64,000 bases of DNA from Takakia lepidozioides (taxonomy: Eukaryota > Streptophyta > Takakiopsida > Takakiales > Takakiaceae): the NCBI GenBank assembly GCA_030704615.1, contig CM060733.1, positions 69,812,001 through 69,876,000 on the forward strand, written 5' to 3'. A program made the position numbers and the translations under genes. Shown one piece after another: positions 12,301-24,700 of the stretch. How positions within the stretch are numbered: the first letter of the stretch is position 1; each line of letters begins with the position of its first letter. Under the pieces are notes generated by a model. The model was not told the origin of the DNA. It worked only from the letters and a program-made list of their open reading frames with translations, and made no database searches.

Positions 12301-13572
12301 GGCGTGCTAAGCGCTGCTCCATGGCCACCATCCCCAGAACGCACAACAATCACCACTTGGTCAAAGTATTTGTGGGGCTCCCTCTCCAGATTCTCAGGCC
12401 CTTGCAGAACTGGTGCACTGACTTTGGTGAGTGCACAGGCTGCTCTTACATCAAATGTCTTTGTGGCTTCATAACTTTGCCTACCTTCACCCATTCCCCA
12501 CCCTGTAAAATAGCGGTCTTGACATTTGCACTCAGGCTGAACAGTGGAAGAAAGAGACACACTTTTATCACTTCAACAGGAAACCCAAAGTGATTATGGG
12601 AAAGAGCATGTAACAAACAATTAACAAGAAGAAACACCCCCAAAAATCAGTGCACAAACGTCTTTAATAAGAGACAGTGAGACAACTATTGCTAAAGTCT
12701 TGGTCCCATGGTGGGCTCTACCTTTGCAAACAAAAGTATTTCTTGCCTTCCAGAGATTCTTTTTAAGAGGCTATGCCAAAGCACAAATTGATTCTAGGAA
12801 TTGACCTCAGATATGAGTTTCAGAGAGGGTTGCGTCTTTGGCCAGAGCGTAGAGGATGGCAACCAAGAGGTGTGCAGTAACAGTCTTAAGATGAAAGCTC
12901 TTTACTGTAAAATTTACTATTTGAAGGCAAGGAGCCAGCTCTGACCTGAAGGTTCACCACTGTACCCTAAGTGAGAAACCAACAAGGTACTGCTTATACC
13001 TTACTGATTTGTAGAAGATGAGTAACAACCAGGTTCAACTAGCGCTTAGCTTTGTGGTCCATGAAATTCTTCCCAACCTAAGTGCCTTTGATTTCATTTC
13101 TTTTAAATGCACCCACTTACAGAGATTGCAAATGCAGAGAGACAGGAAGTGCATCTTCTCTATCTTAATTTCATTACCTGCGTCTTATTATTGCGGAATC
13201 ATAGCCTGCCGTGACAAAGCAGCAACATGAACACGCAGGGTAATTACATGCTCACGGAGTAATCGTCTTACAGGATAGCAGTTTGATGCAGTTAGCATCC
13301 AAGTGACCCAACAAAGGACCACAGCCTACAGACGGCCGCACTCGCACTCAAGCCATCATAACATGGGAAGTTGTTGCAGAGAGTAATAGAACGTGGCAGG
13401 GGATGGAAAAACAGATACCTGGGCAGCTAGTCTTGTGAAATTTAAGCGGAAGAGAGTGAGTGGAAAGTTGCGTCCAAGCTGGCATTCTCCACACGATTTT
13501 GCCAGATTCTACCCATACTGCATTGCTAACTGGTGGCCCTATCTTACTCAGCGGCCTCAACTGAAAATCCAT
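7939..13572 (-). CDS. OBGC: Chloroplast-type Obg GTPase (ObgC), about 11 exons
   Basis: Obg-family GTPase, known in plants for late assembly of plastid ribosomes. Exons read from the minus strand: 13572-13419 (putative transit peptide, [12 protein letters not shown] onward), 12502-12008 and 11887-11793 (glycine-rich Obg fold: [37 protein letters not shown]), 10905-10866, 10714-10637 ([10 protein letters not shown]), 9705-9505 (G1 GLPNAGKSS, switch I DYPFTT, G3 [14 protein letters not shown]), 9177-9070, 8935-8861 (G4 NKLD), 8521-8244 (G5 ISAL) and 8080-7939 with the stop. All these joins keep phase. One short linking exon that should follow GGRGG and precede the exon ending DPDDK was not located in 10906-11792; phase requires its length to be 2 modulo 3. 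Expected length is about 580 residues. Every GTPase motif is intact. A mitochondrial Obg paralogue is less likely given the very plant-plastid-like core. Confidence 0.85.
8629..8760 (-). repeat. LINE tail module copies, degenerate, in an Obg intron
   Basis: Two partial copies of the tail unit recognised by AATGTACTCATAAGACG and GCCATAGCCTTACGGCCATT, read on the minus strand and preceded by a GA-rich stretch. They lie in the intron between Obg exons 8861-8935 and 8244-8521. The same unit ends the LINE remnant near 10.1 kb. Confidence 0.55.
9236..9335 (-). repeat. LINE tail fragment plus long (GA)n microsatellite
   Basis: A short copy of the tail word AATGTACTCGTAAGACG at 9240-9256 is followed by about 28 uninterrupted GA units at 9279-9335, within the Obg intron 9178-9504. 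On the minus strand this is a CT-rich tail of the kind that ends the other copies. Confidence 0.65.
9979..10557 (-). mobile_element. LINE ORF2 C-terminal remnant inside an Obg intron
   Basis: An open frame on the minus strand encodes [18 protein letters not shown] followed by a Cys/His cluster [16 protein letters not shown]. This arrangement is the C-terminal CCHC-like zinc-binding part of L1-type non-LTR retrotransposons. The frame runs to the tail module ([15 protein letters not shown]), which is repeated twice at 10021-10150. Reverse transcriptase and endonuclease domains are missing, so this is a 5'-truncated dead copy, as LINE insertions usually are. It sits in the same orientation as the host Obg gene in the intron 9706-10636. 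Confidence 0.6.
10021..10150 (-). repeat. Duplicated LINE tail modules
   Basis: Two consecutive copies of the unit (AGAAGTTGTTTGCCGTAGCC near 10036 and AGACGTTGTTTGCCATAGCC near 10096), each preceded by GAGAAAGAGAAT. The second is the full form and reaches the CCCGCGCCCAGTTTGAGCGG boundary shared with the copy at 35.4 kb. Confidence 0.6.
10563..10636 (-). repeat. Tail module abutting an Obg splice donor
   Basis: A further copy (GTACTCATAAGACGTTGTTT near 10577) followed by AGAGAGAGAAAGAGACAGAC. Its purine-rich end lies immediately next to the Obg exon 10637-10714, so the minus-strand donor GTCTGTCTCTTTCTCTCTC is itself part of the repeat. Confidence 0.6.
11550..11630 (-). repeat. Fragment of the CT-tailed SINE family
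   Basis: The stretch TAAGAGCCTCTTCCCC through CCTTTTCGGAGGTGGGCTCT resembles the reverse complement of the 3' half of the SINEs at 22.8 and 35.1 kb and the fragment at 53.5 kb. It lies in the Obg intron that should also hold the unlocated linking exon. Confidence 0.4.
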
Positions 13573-14848
13573 GTGTGAGAGATAGAGAGAGAGAGAGAGT
13601 ATATTCAAAGTATGGATTTGCTATACAGAGGCCAATCAGAGAAAAAAATGGGTCCTGACCTCCACGGCGAAATAAGGAGCCAAAATCAGACCTTCATATA
13701 CGAAGGCAGAAGGAGGCGCAAGTCGAAGGGTGTTTTGTAGATTTTTGGGTAGTCGTCACACCCTATACTAGTAATTGGCTAACCAACAAGATATCTCGTA
13801 AGAGTAAGCGAGTACATTGCGCCAGGGTGTTAGTGGTCATCTTCACCACAGTGGCGCACGGACGGATGGACCCATCGAAGATCTGAGGTGAAGGCAATAT
13901 TACAAGGTCTGAAAAATCCACAAAAGGGGCGCTCAAAGCGTTGTTAGGCCCCGGCCGCACCGCACTGCTAACGTCTGTTAGGCTAGTGCCTAACTACTAC
14001 TTATAATCATGGATATTATTAGAGTAGTTAAAGGGAAATAAGTGAGTTCAAGGCATGGCTGGTGCAGTGCGGCAGTGCAGGATGGGGCCCATGATTTGCA
14101 CATCAGTTGAAAATTCCTCTCTTGCAAGGAAGCTTGTGGCGTCTCTACGTGCAGGCCAGGTCAGGTATGGATTTGGTTGCACTTCACCCTTGGAATGCGG
14201 TAAAACCCATAGAGGTATGGCCTGCACATTTAAACCCATGCAAGGCAAAATGCAGATGCATTGACCTGCTAAGATAGAGATGTTTGAGCTGGCACAGCAC
14301 TTCTAGCAGATTTGATTTGTAAGAGGAGGCCTCCAAACGCTTTCAAGATGAGCTAATCTCCAGGACATGCTGCTTTGGTTGTTAGGATTGCATGCTCCTC
14401 CAGACCAAAACTAAAATGTGCTCAATGGGATTTTATACCTTCCTTGCCCGAAACCGCAGATGCTCCATCTGCCCTCTTTCCTTTTTTTTGGTCTTTCTCT
14501 GCAAACATGTGGGTACCTACCTATATGGCACGGTTGAAGGCTGGCGAAAAAATCCATGCGGTATTGGTGGGGTGATTGGCGCGACTGGTGTTGCAGTTAG
14601 CCACAGTTTTCAACTATAGATTTAGTCTATCTCTCATTTTCACATTGTCGCATGCAGGGACTAGGACGTTAAGATAACGGCAATTGAGAGGAGTCGGTAT
14701 GTGCTCCATGGTTGAATCCTGCACTGCACAGGTCATGACGTAATAACTAGAGAGATGGAGATGACTATCTGTTTGCCATTTCCAATTCGGCGACTTTGAG
14801 AGACACGATACTCATGAAGAAAAACTGTTTCGGGCAGGAATTCGTGCG
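13573..14848. other. Divergent intergenic region between Obg and the unknown gene
   Basis: About 1.28 kb with no convincing coding frame. It must carry the Obg promoter on the minus strand. A short GA microsatellite lies at 13581-13599, just upstream of the chosen Obg ATG. I see no RNA gene. Confidence 0.4.
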
Positions 14849-14884
14849 GAGAGAGAGAGAGAGAGAGAGAGAGAGCTATAAAAG
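14849..14884 (+). promoter_or_regulatory. GAGA tract followed by TATA box
   Basis: A (GA)n tract at 14849-14876 is followed directly by TATAAAAG at 14877-14884, 46 bp upstream of the ATG at 14930. That spacing suits a core promoter with a very short leader. GAGA repeats are known binding sites of plant BBR/BPC factors. The tract could equally be a neutral microsatellite, since GA repeats are frequent in this window. Confidence 0.4.
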
Positions 14885-14929
14885 CTCTTAACAGTCACAC
14901 GGAAAGACGGGACGAGTTTTGGTTCCAAG

Positions 14930-17900
14930 ATGGCAAACAAGCTTAAGCAAATGGTCACCATAGCTGAGCCACTGGAACAGAAAGAGCCATCAAAAGAGTC
15001 AACAAAGAAGAAAGGCATGAGATTCAAAACATGGAGCGATGTGAGAAGCGAGCTAGGCTTGTATGATCCGCCTTCGCCACGCACCGTGGAACGAAAGCGT
15101 AAGCAAAATCATACGATCAGCAGCGTATGTGTCTACATCCCCTCTTTTCTTATGTGAAACCCACTAGCGATTGCTAGACTACAAACAGAATGTTTACACT
15201 TTGTTAATGCTTGACAGAGTCAATTGCATACTTTAAAGCAAGAAAGAAATGATCTGCACTACTGATAGTTTTTCTGCCTTGTCTCTCATCCAAATATACA
15301 CCTAATGACCATGAAATTCCACTTTTCTTGTGATGGTGAAGTTGCAACAGTGAACATGCAGGCTGACATGGTTGCTCCCTTCTTAGATAATTGCGGGGAT
15401 GAAGCTGAGCCCGCGGATATTCAAGGGCGCGGAGACTGTCGAACCAAAGGGGTGGAAGGCAAGCCCCAATGCACAGCAAAGTCCACTGTTGAGGAAGATT
15501 AAGAGGCGCATGCGGGAGCGCAAGGTGCAGATGAAGGCCTTCACCAGCAACCAGCTCTTTGAAAATGTGTTTGCGGTACAATCCTTCCCTGGTGGAACAG
15601 GCTATCTCAGAGAACATGTACAAATTAGCCACACAGTCATGAAATCCTGCGGCATGGATCTGACACCCAGCAAAGATGATGCAAAGAGAAGTGGGGGAGG
15701 ATCTGGGTCTGTGAGGGAGCAATCTGAGAGGGCCCAGGTAATTGGGGAAGGTGGGGGAGGCAAATTGATGAGCAGAAGGGATTAAGAAAATCTCTGAGCT
15801 TATGAATTTATTTTATTGATTGTGGACCACTAATTTGGATAATAGTGAATAGGGAGATGTGGTGAAACGTCGGACTAGACAAAGCGAGAGATTGCATCAA
15901 CACAAAATCACAGGTGCTATGTTTTGACACTACATACTGATGACAAGTTGCTGCACTACTGTACCTAACTTTCTAAGGACCTCAATGTTAATTGGTTAGA
16001 TTCCAGAAAGTACGGAGGACCATCGTCGTATATCTGAAGAGACAGTTATGGCAAGTAAAGTGGAAGTGGTAGCTCGTGAAATTATCAGCAAGACGGCCTA
16101 TTACCAGAACAGGTCTTTGTACAAAACCAGAGTCTCCAATCATCATACTTGTCTGATGGTCAATCAGCATCATGTTTAAATTAAGCTTCCCATCTCCCCT
16201 TTGCGCGGTCGTGTGCTCTTCTTTGAGGCAAACATGAAGGACAGATAGTGTGCTTTCATCTCAAAGTAGTTAAGGGCAAGATGATCAGACCTGTGCGCGC
16301 TTGAGGTGCCTCGGGAAGCTTTTGAATGGAGTTTGTGTTTGCAGAGCACAGGAGGGAGTTTGGGCTCAGTTGGGAAAGCCCTATGAGTGCCTGGGCGTGC
16401 CATGTGTTACTATAGCCAAGGATTGTCCGTTGCCTGAGATTGGACACCATGAGGATGATGAATCAGACAAGGCCTCATTTCAGTTTTTCCCAGAGCCCAC
16501 TTCTGAGAAGAGGCTACAAGCAGATGGTTATACAGAGGAGAAGGTCCCACAGTTTAAATGCAAGCGGGACATTGTCCTGCGATATGCCAGGGCCAGCTCT
16601 AATATGACACGCATGCTTGTGAAAATGGGTCTCATGGATTTGCATGGTAAAGGCTGATAACCGTCCACTGTATTGCCTTCAAGTTGCATCCCATCCCCAA
16701 TTATAAGTTTATCTATGAAGGATCGTGATATGCTGTGGGCAGTTTCACATACTAAGTTGGGAAGAGGATCAAGAGAGGAGTCCACAATGCCTCTTCTGGC
16801 ACTTATGGGCATGTGAAGATGCTTCATGGCTTGTACCACAGAAAACGATCAACATGGGAGGTGAAAATGTATAAACACATTGTCCTAAAATGGAGGGGAG
16901 GTTGATGTTTGGAGACAGATTCAGAGCATGTCAGGTTCCCACGACCACAGATTTTAGTTTCTGATATCATCAAGAAGACTATAAAGGTGAGGTCACCAGT
17001 CCAATGCTTTGCCTGTTCTCACATGTGTTTGCATTAACCTGTTCCCCTCTTGCAATGTAGGATCCAGCAATTTTTCCTTTAGTTGTTAGAGTAGCCACAT
17101 GGGCACTGTATAGTCCAGGGGTTGGCGTCGGCGATATTTTATATCATCCTTTTGGAACTGACTCCCACATGCAGAAGGGGGGTACATTTCCAGAAGAGTA
17201 TGCAGTAAGTATGATGGAATCACCTCCAAGAACGCTGACCGTGGTACCTGTCGAAGGTATGACAATTGCCAGCATCAACCTTCTCAAATTTGCAACTTGT
17301 GGCTCATAGCAGTGCAACAATTCTTTATTTGGAGGGTACTCAACGAAGCTCTTTAAATGTTGAACTTGTGATTTGCACAGGTGAAAACTTCATCCTTGGT
17401 CCTAGTGGAGAACAAATCCCTTTTATAGGGGAGAGGTAATCTAGCTCTTAAGCCCTTGTGAATGGCCATGATGGGTTACTGGTTGTTTCTATTTTATGGA
17501 TATCGATGCTGGCTCCAGATTAGTGATGCTGAAGCTTGCCATGGTGAGCCATGGTCTCTTGACCCACCAGACAGAATTTTGAAAGAGAACTGAATCTGGA
17601 AGATAGAACCGATAGGTCAACATCATTAAATTTGGTGCTAATCTTGACTTGTCTTCTCTTTGCAACTGAAAGTCCTGTAGGCAGTTAACCATCCCATTGT
17701 GAGGTGTGAGATTTCAGTTATCAGGGTATGATGCCCTAGTGTCCAAGTGCAGCCATGGCAATCTTGGTTCCTGGGTATACTGAAGGCCCCTTCAATGGCA
17801 GTTATTTCCAGGATACCATGCTGGGTGGAGTTAAGGGAAGTACACATACCCACAGAAGCCTCTGGAAACCGGAGAGGGACAATGCAGAAGCCCCCAAAAC

Positions 17901-20008
17901 ATCAATGTGTGAGCTATTTGAATTTCTAGGGAAGTGGAATCAGTGTGGTTGCAGAAAGAAGATTCACACTGTGTTTTGGTGTGTGTGATGTGTGCAGCAT
18001 ACAGTCTCCCTCTCCGACAAAGCCAGTACGATTCTCTGCTTTGCTCTTCATTGTCTCTCTCCCACATTTAGATGAGTACAAGTACATCGACCCTAATGGT
18101 ACCCTAGTGTTGCACATCTACACATGCGCCCTACTATTGCATGTGGAATGTTCAGGAAACATGATAAGCAGCACATTGTGGAGGGCTTTGCTGGATGATG
18201 GTTTGATGGTGGGAACGAAAGTGGATGACAGGGGGAGTCGCCGTTACCTACAATAAAAGAGGAAGAGTCAGACAAAGTGTCGCTAACAGTTTCTGCAAAG
18301 TCTTCCGAGGTTCACAAAGGGTCTAAGGTGTGTAATCTCACACCAAAATCTCTCTCTGTCGATTTGTAAGGGATGCATGAATGGCAGTTTGCAGATATTA
18401 CTGGCCTGCAAGCCTCAATTTCCCAGGAGGTGTGCATTTAGTCATACATAAGATTTTAGGTGGAGGATAGGTTGTTAGTCTGAATGGGATAGACGTGAGA
18501 GCTGAATGCAGCCTTCCATTGTTGTGATCACGCATGCAGGAAGGGCGGGTTACGCTAACCCCAAAAACTCCCCCCCCCCGCGATGACTCCCTTGTAAGTC
18601 CCTGCACCTCTTTACCATAATTATTGGTCCTAAACTATGCCTTTCTGAAATTAGTCATTGCATTGTCCCTCCCAGAATTGCACATGATCGTCATGTAGCA
18701 ACCTATTTTGGAGGGATTTCTGCTGCTAAAACATCTTCGCTTCTCTTCTTGGCCAGAAGGTCTTGTTGTTGGTATTTATGAGTATGGCAACTAGAAAGAA
18801 TTGACGGATGTCCAGGACCATGATGACTCTCTGTTGCACAGGAGCCACCTGTCTCCTCCCCTGTCTTACACCACCTTCTTTTGTGGCACTCTGGAAAGGA
18901 TTGAAGGGCTCTCATGATGGAAACTGTTATGAATCATGGGGCAAAGGGCCAAGTAGGATTGTCCTTTGCCTCAGTTCTCACTCTACCACAAAGAAGTCTA
19001 ACTGACTACACGGGTACAGGTATTTGGGTGGAAGAAGAAAATTTTGACATTGCGCAAGAGCCTGGAACACGATTTACATTTGAAGCTGATTGCACGGTCA
19101 GACCGTCGTGAACATTGGCGAGCGTCCTCTCCATTCTCTGCTGAAGTACACACCTCCTCTTGTTGGGCTGAATGTCTTTCAACCTCGGCTGCTATTTGTT
19201 GTGTGTTTGTTACCAGAATCATCCTTAAAGGAGGAAAGGGAGCCAACCACTATAGGTCTCCCTTTTAAAGTTTGTGTCATTATCTACTTGGGGTGTATGC
19301 TTCATGCTGTTAGATGATGGACTCCATGTAGGGTTAAGCCTTATCCTTGGAAGCTATAGAATGTGCCAGTGGTTGGTGGGTTGACTGTTAAATATGCAAA
19401 ACTGTACTGTGTTTTAGGGTGACTCATCACGCCTAGAGTCTGGCAAGGCATCCTCTCAATCACTGGTTTTGCACACCTGGGGTAAGGAGCACTCGTGGGA
19501 GAAGAGGGTAGTTGAGCACTGGAAGTGTACCATGGCAGGTGGCTGACAAGATGATGGGACAGCTGCACCGCTCTGGGGGCCGCCAAAGCCCCAATACGAC
19601 CTACATATGGTAGGGTGTGTGCTCAAGATTGACTTGACTTATTATCAACATGTCTCAATGAAGCATCAATTGCAGGGTGAAAGATATGATAGGAAGGCCT
19701 TAAATCACATTTAGACTGAAAGAGAGCACAAGCTGTGGAGCAGGTAGATATGATACATAGACATGCAAATGAAGTTTGTTGCACAGGAAACACTGTTATT
19801 GTGGATGGTCAATGACTTGCACTTGTTTGCCAACATAAGGAAGGAGGCAGAGGAGAGGCATGTGATGCATATGCCACGGAAGGAGATTGAGTACGAGTCA
19901 GAGGTAGAGAGTATCAACAGGTTCTATGAGCGCGTGTGTACGTTCACCAATCATCAGAGGATGGCCGATCCTTTAATGGATGTTCTTATTTATTTCTTAA
20001 AAAAGTAA
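14930..20008 (+). CDS. Unrecognised multi-exon protein-coding gene
   Basis: I do not recognise this protein. A chain of exons keeps phase with good splice sites: 14930 to about 15101 (ATG; basic, then FKTWSDVRSELGLYDPPSP), 15388-15737 (Arg/Lys-rich KIKRRMRERK, then NQLFENVFAVQSFPGGTGYL), 16352-16646 (acidic HHEDDESD, then DIVLRYARASSNMTRMLVKM), 16919-16986 (RFPRPQILVSDIIKK), 17061-17256 (FPLVVRVATWALYSPGVGVG) and 17381-17435 (NFILGPSGEQIPFIGE). The phase of the first join is unsure. Further candidate exons lie near 18067 (EYKYIDPNG), 18120 (MRPTIACGMFRKHDKQHIVE) and 18231. The last exon is 19786-20008, charged, ending FLKK and a stop. No transmembrane segment is evident. Composition and exon pattern match its neighbours, so it looks like a native gene. 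It ends convergent with ETFQO. Confidence 0.5.
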
Positions 20009-21711
20009 GCTTCTCTTGAGCCCATCACAAGTTTGCCTTCATCGGAATTGTGTCTCATTTTTCTTATTTCACACTGTAGCTCAACTTTAGGGCTGGTGTA
20101 TGTGGCTGTACGTATGGGCTTGTGTATCTTCGATAGAAACAAAGGGGTAGGCATACTGCTAAGGTTGTCTTCTCTCACGCAGCCTGTTGGAGGACGGGTG
20201 TAAGATGAACAGTAATATGCTGCTAAGGCTCTGTCAGAGCCTTGCTCGAGTTCCTGGTACGTGCCTCTGAACTTTGTGTAGCAGTGATAAAGCAGTGGAG
20301 CTTTCCCCATAGTTGATAGAAGTGCATGGCATGTTCCAGAAATGTAATGACAGTTCAGAAACCATCAGAAATGATCCTCCATGTTTCTTTCTTTCTTCCT
20401 TTCTTCTGCTTGAGGCATTGATCTAAGAATGCTTTTGGAACTTTCAGTCTTTTAGGCCTTCGGGCTTTCAGAGGACCTGGTTTCTTTTCTGACCTGTTTA
20501 TTCTTTTCAAGTTGCCCCATAGGCTCTCCGAGCTTTCTGTGGATGTTATGAAGTTCCTTTCCTTTCCTTCCTCTCTGCACGATTGCTAATAAATATGGTA
20601 CCTCTGGCTACAAGACTAAGGTGAACACACAAATTTGAACTACAGACATGATTTGGGGTCAGTATCATGTGAGCAACTGCTACAGTTTTCATCACTTAGC
20701 TTTGGAAATCATAGCCATGGGTTTGGACCAACAAAAAGCCCATCAATAATCAAACCAGCATATAAGGCACATAGAATGCTTTGGTGAGTCACTGGCAAAC
20801 CTCCATATCCTCACCTCATTTGGGACTCATTTTCCTGGCCAGAGGACCTTGCAAGTGTTGGGCGAATGGGGTGTGTTATGCCAATCCTTCAGTTTATGTG
20901 CAAGGAACTGCATATCACATCTATCCAGTTCCGAGATGTAATGAGTCAGTCAGGTTTGGACAGATGCAACCTCTATTAAAAGAACAAAGATTCCCCGCCT
21001 TCCGTAAAACTACATATTGCCTCCCTCAACCTTGTCCTACTGTCACATACTCCAACTGAAACTAGGTAATTTGGTGGTTCAAAACAAGGGGGATTTTCAG
21101 AAGGTTTATCACAGATGTTGATCAGATTTGAAACATTCAAAGAATTGACCTGCTGTTTGAGTGCGAAATACTGGCTCTTGCCATTCAGAACCCATTAAAG
21201 ATTGGCCGCAAGTGGTTGTATCAGATTCAATTTTGTGTTATCTTGTGCTCATCTTGTTCTAGTGAGCTGGTTAGAATTGCATGTGGCTTTTGTGATAGTT
21301 GAGCCAAGTCCGTTGAATATTTTCCAAGGTTGAAATTGTCTTCAACTGTTGTTGGATGTCATCCTCTCTTTGCGCCTAGAGAGAGCCCAATTTGTGTCTT
21401 CAATAGTTGAATAGAGTAATCGTGTCTGGAAAGTATTCTCATAATAGGCTTCATTCATAAATTTACTTCTTACACTGTTTGTCCTCCAAATGAATTCTGG
21501 AAGGTCAAACATCTGTCTGCGCCTAAACCCTTGGTGCCTTGGAGAGGGAAATATTAGACAGAAATGAGTAGGACAGGCTGGCAAAGCTGAGCATTTATTC
21601 AATGATGCTAATACTTTTAAAAAAGAATCTGTGTTTGAAGTCAACTGAAAATAGGACCTCAAATCATCAAGAAACAATCCCCAGGGTCTAGCCTTAAAGC
21701 CTAATCTCATC
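20009..21711. other. Spacer between convergent genes
   Basis: About 1.7 kb containing short CT/TTTC-rich runs (near 20390) but no credible exon or RNA gene. The part just below 21712 is probably the ETFQO 3' UTR. Confidence 0.4.
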
Positions 21712-24700
21712 TCACATGATGGAATAACCAGGGCCTCCACCTCCTTCAGGCACGGTCCACTTGATGTTTTGCAAGGGATCCTTTATATCACAGGCCTGCC
21801 CACACAATGTGAGCTTTAGTATGGCTAGACCTACTACAGAAGATGACGAGATTTCAGGCAAGGGTGAAAAACAAAATACGACTTACCTTGCAATGGAGGC
21901 AATTTTGGGCATTGATGTTAAGTTTGAGCTTGTCCTCATCTGCTACGTACCTGCTCAATCAAAGCATGAGTAGGCTCAAACCTGATGAAGTTACTCTATC
22001 CAAGCTTTACCCAGCTCATCTATGTCTATCAACCATATGCTCCACACCGATGCAATAGACCAAAAAATGGTACACAAGGCAAAGTGAGACATGCAAATAC
22101 ACCATAACCATGTGAGGGGACAGTAAATGGTTTTGAGGAGTGTACTCATAGACGCGGGCAGGACAATAGCGCGACTCAGGAGCTGCAAATTTGGGCAAGT
22201 TAACAGCTTCTGGAACTTGAGCATCGAGGAGTTGCAAATGTGGTGGCTGATCATGCTCATGGTTCGTACTACTCCTGCATCCAGATTAATCCACGCCAGC
22301 ATCAGTATCATGTTGTTGCCCTGCGCAAGTCCCTAATTAAAGCTCTAGAGTCCCATACCCTGGTTTTCCTGTTTTCGTGGGGGCGCATGCAACAAAAGGT
22401 GACAGGGCATGATGATAGACTCTAGTGGACAATCAATCGACATCTTGGGCAAATGCAACCACAGAGGAAGAAGTGCAGGCCTATATAGAGATGTAAGTAA
22501 ATCGAAGGTGATGACGCCATCTGATTTTGGATACCGGATAGGCTTGTGTTTCACTGCAGGCTGCACAACCATCCCAACCCACTCAGTCAGCATTATATGT
22601 ATCTTGAGGCTTTGGCACCAGCTGCTAGCTAATAAATTTACCTTCAAAAAATCTGGAGAACACAAACCTGCTAACTGCTCGTAGAGGACCAATAAAGGCT
22701 TTTCCTTTTGGCACTGCATAGAGGCTCCACTATGCAGTGAGCTATATCAAAGAATGTCAGCATCAAAAACATGGCCAAGTGGTTAGGGTACATGACCCCT
22801 TACAAGTGGTCGTAGGTTCAAAGCCACATAAGTTCGTGTTAGATGTCACCCATTATGGCCAACCCAGCTATAAAAGTGGGGGTCCTGGGTGGGTACCTGA
22901 GGACTTTCGAGTAAGTCAGGGAGGTTTGGGCAACTGTGTTGTCCCAGTTATGGCCGTTGTCCACCTTCCCAATGGGAGGCAGTAGCCCTTCGAGGTGAAG
23001 AGACACCATAATTACGCTTGGGCAGGCGTCAACCTTCTAACAAGAATGTCAAGCGAACCAGTCATGGTGTGAAGTGTCAACCAACCCACATCACACAATC
23101 AGAGAGCATCTCCCACTCGGAACAGAGATCCAACTGTTCATGTAATCTTCTGCCTTGGTAACAGCTGTTTTCACAGCCACCTATCTATGACTATGAAGGT
23201 GTGACACATAGTTTGGTTAACTAGAAGATTATTTCCCACACAGCAATTTAACTGCATGCACTAACGCGACACACATCCTAGACTTCCAGGCAGGAGAGGG
23301 AGGAAGATAGCGTGTTGTGATTTACTCCAGAAATGAGTCCCTCTAGCAAGCATCGACTGTGGAGGACAACCCTTCAAACTCATCTAAGCCAAAAAATAAG
23401 ACAACCATGAGTTAACAAATGGTTCACCTCAAGGCATTCGTTGTCAGGCTGTCCATGGCGCAGAGTGTAGGGTAGCCTTCCCTTGGTCACATAACTGTCC
23501 CCATACATGTGATGCCCACATGTCAAACAGAAGCCAGTGGAAGAGAATAGTAACAAGAGAATTATATAAGAGTAGCCAAAAGGATGCAGGTGGAGAAATA
23601 CAAGGAGCTGTTACAGATATTCAACACCATTAAAAGAGCGATGACCTGACATCTAGTCTGAAGCGTGACAGTTAATATTCTAATCCAGGCAAGTTCCCTT
23701 TTGCAATCTAAAAGCAGAAAGCATGGCCTTACTGTTCCAAAGCAGCATGTGCCATGCCGGGCAGCAATCCATAATGGAAACCCTGTGTCAACCAGGTCAA
23801 ATGCTCTTGTTAAGCTTCTGGAAGTGCCGTTGTTCGGCTGACCTGACCTGGACTCGCACTCATCTCAAACTTGTACTCATAGAACAAAGGAAAAAAGTAC
23901 AAGGGCAGGGGAACAGATCATTTATCCTTGAACTGAGGGATAGTCAATTATCCTACACAATTTGATGAGGCAAAACCTGCATAATGTCGTGCCAGAAAGC
24001 TTGAACATTGTACTTGCTTATAAGATAAATTTGAGGGGAGGGGCAGTGTACGAACAGGGCGGACATTCCGACAGGCGTGCAGTTCCTCCCACACCCATGA
24101 GCGCTGCAGTGCTGGCCAATAAGCATCCATGCTCGGCTGCTCATTGCTGTGCAGTGCATCAAATGCTGCCTCTGCTGCTAGCATTCCTGCAACACGCCCT
24201 TCCGATTTCTTCACTTCTTTCTGCATTGACTAGTACAGGAAAAAACTTGCTAGTAACCTCTCCACTGCTGTCTCTCTGATGTCAAGATGTAGCCATGATT
24301 CTGCTTTTCTCACAGTACTTTCCTCTTTTGACGTTTGACTTCGCAGCTCTGCAGCAATTAAAGGTAAGACCACGCAGCATTACTGGCACTTGCATACTAG
24401 AATTGCCTACAGTAGAAGGGCTTCATGCTGAGTGTGGCCATCAAGAGCTCATCCCCTTGTATTATGCTTCCCAGGGGCAAGTCAATCGTAAACTTCACTT
24501 TGGACTGCCCTCCATATTTCCCATACAGGCCATGTGGCAAGTATCACCTGTGGCTTCAGCTCAGGAGAATGCGGTATGCACCCCTCTCTAACCCCCAACG
24601 GATAGCAGGCCATAAGTTTTAAATACATTACTATATGCAGATAGATACCAGCAGACAGACAGATGATCCCAACATTCTTGCGAGCTCGCCATTCTTGGGA

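Noticed and set aside
15204-15722. 172-codon open frame on the minus strand
   Set aside because: It lies opposite the plus-strand exon at 15388-15737, which has better splice context; no domain is recognised.
21342-21740. 132-codon minus-strand frame starting inside the ETFQO terminal exon
   Set aside because: Its start overlaps the true ETFQO frame in another phase and the rest falls in the probable 3' UTR; no family is recognised.
22815-22825. Possible tRNA gene
   Set aside because: Boxes A and B are tRNA-like but no acceptor or anticodon stems pair properly, and the sequence recurs as a longer repeat, so it is a SINE head.
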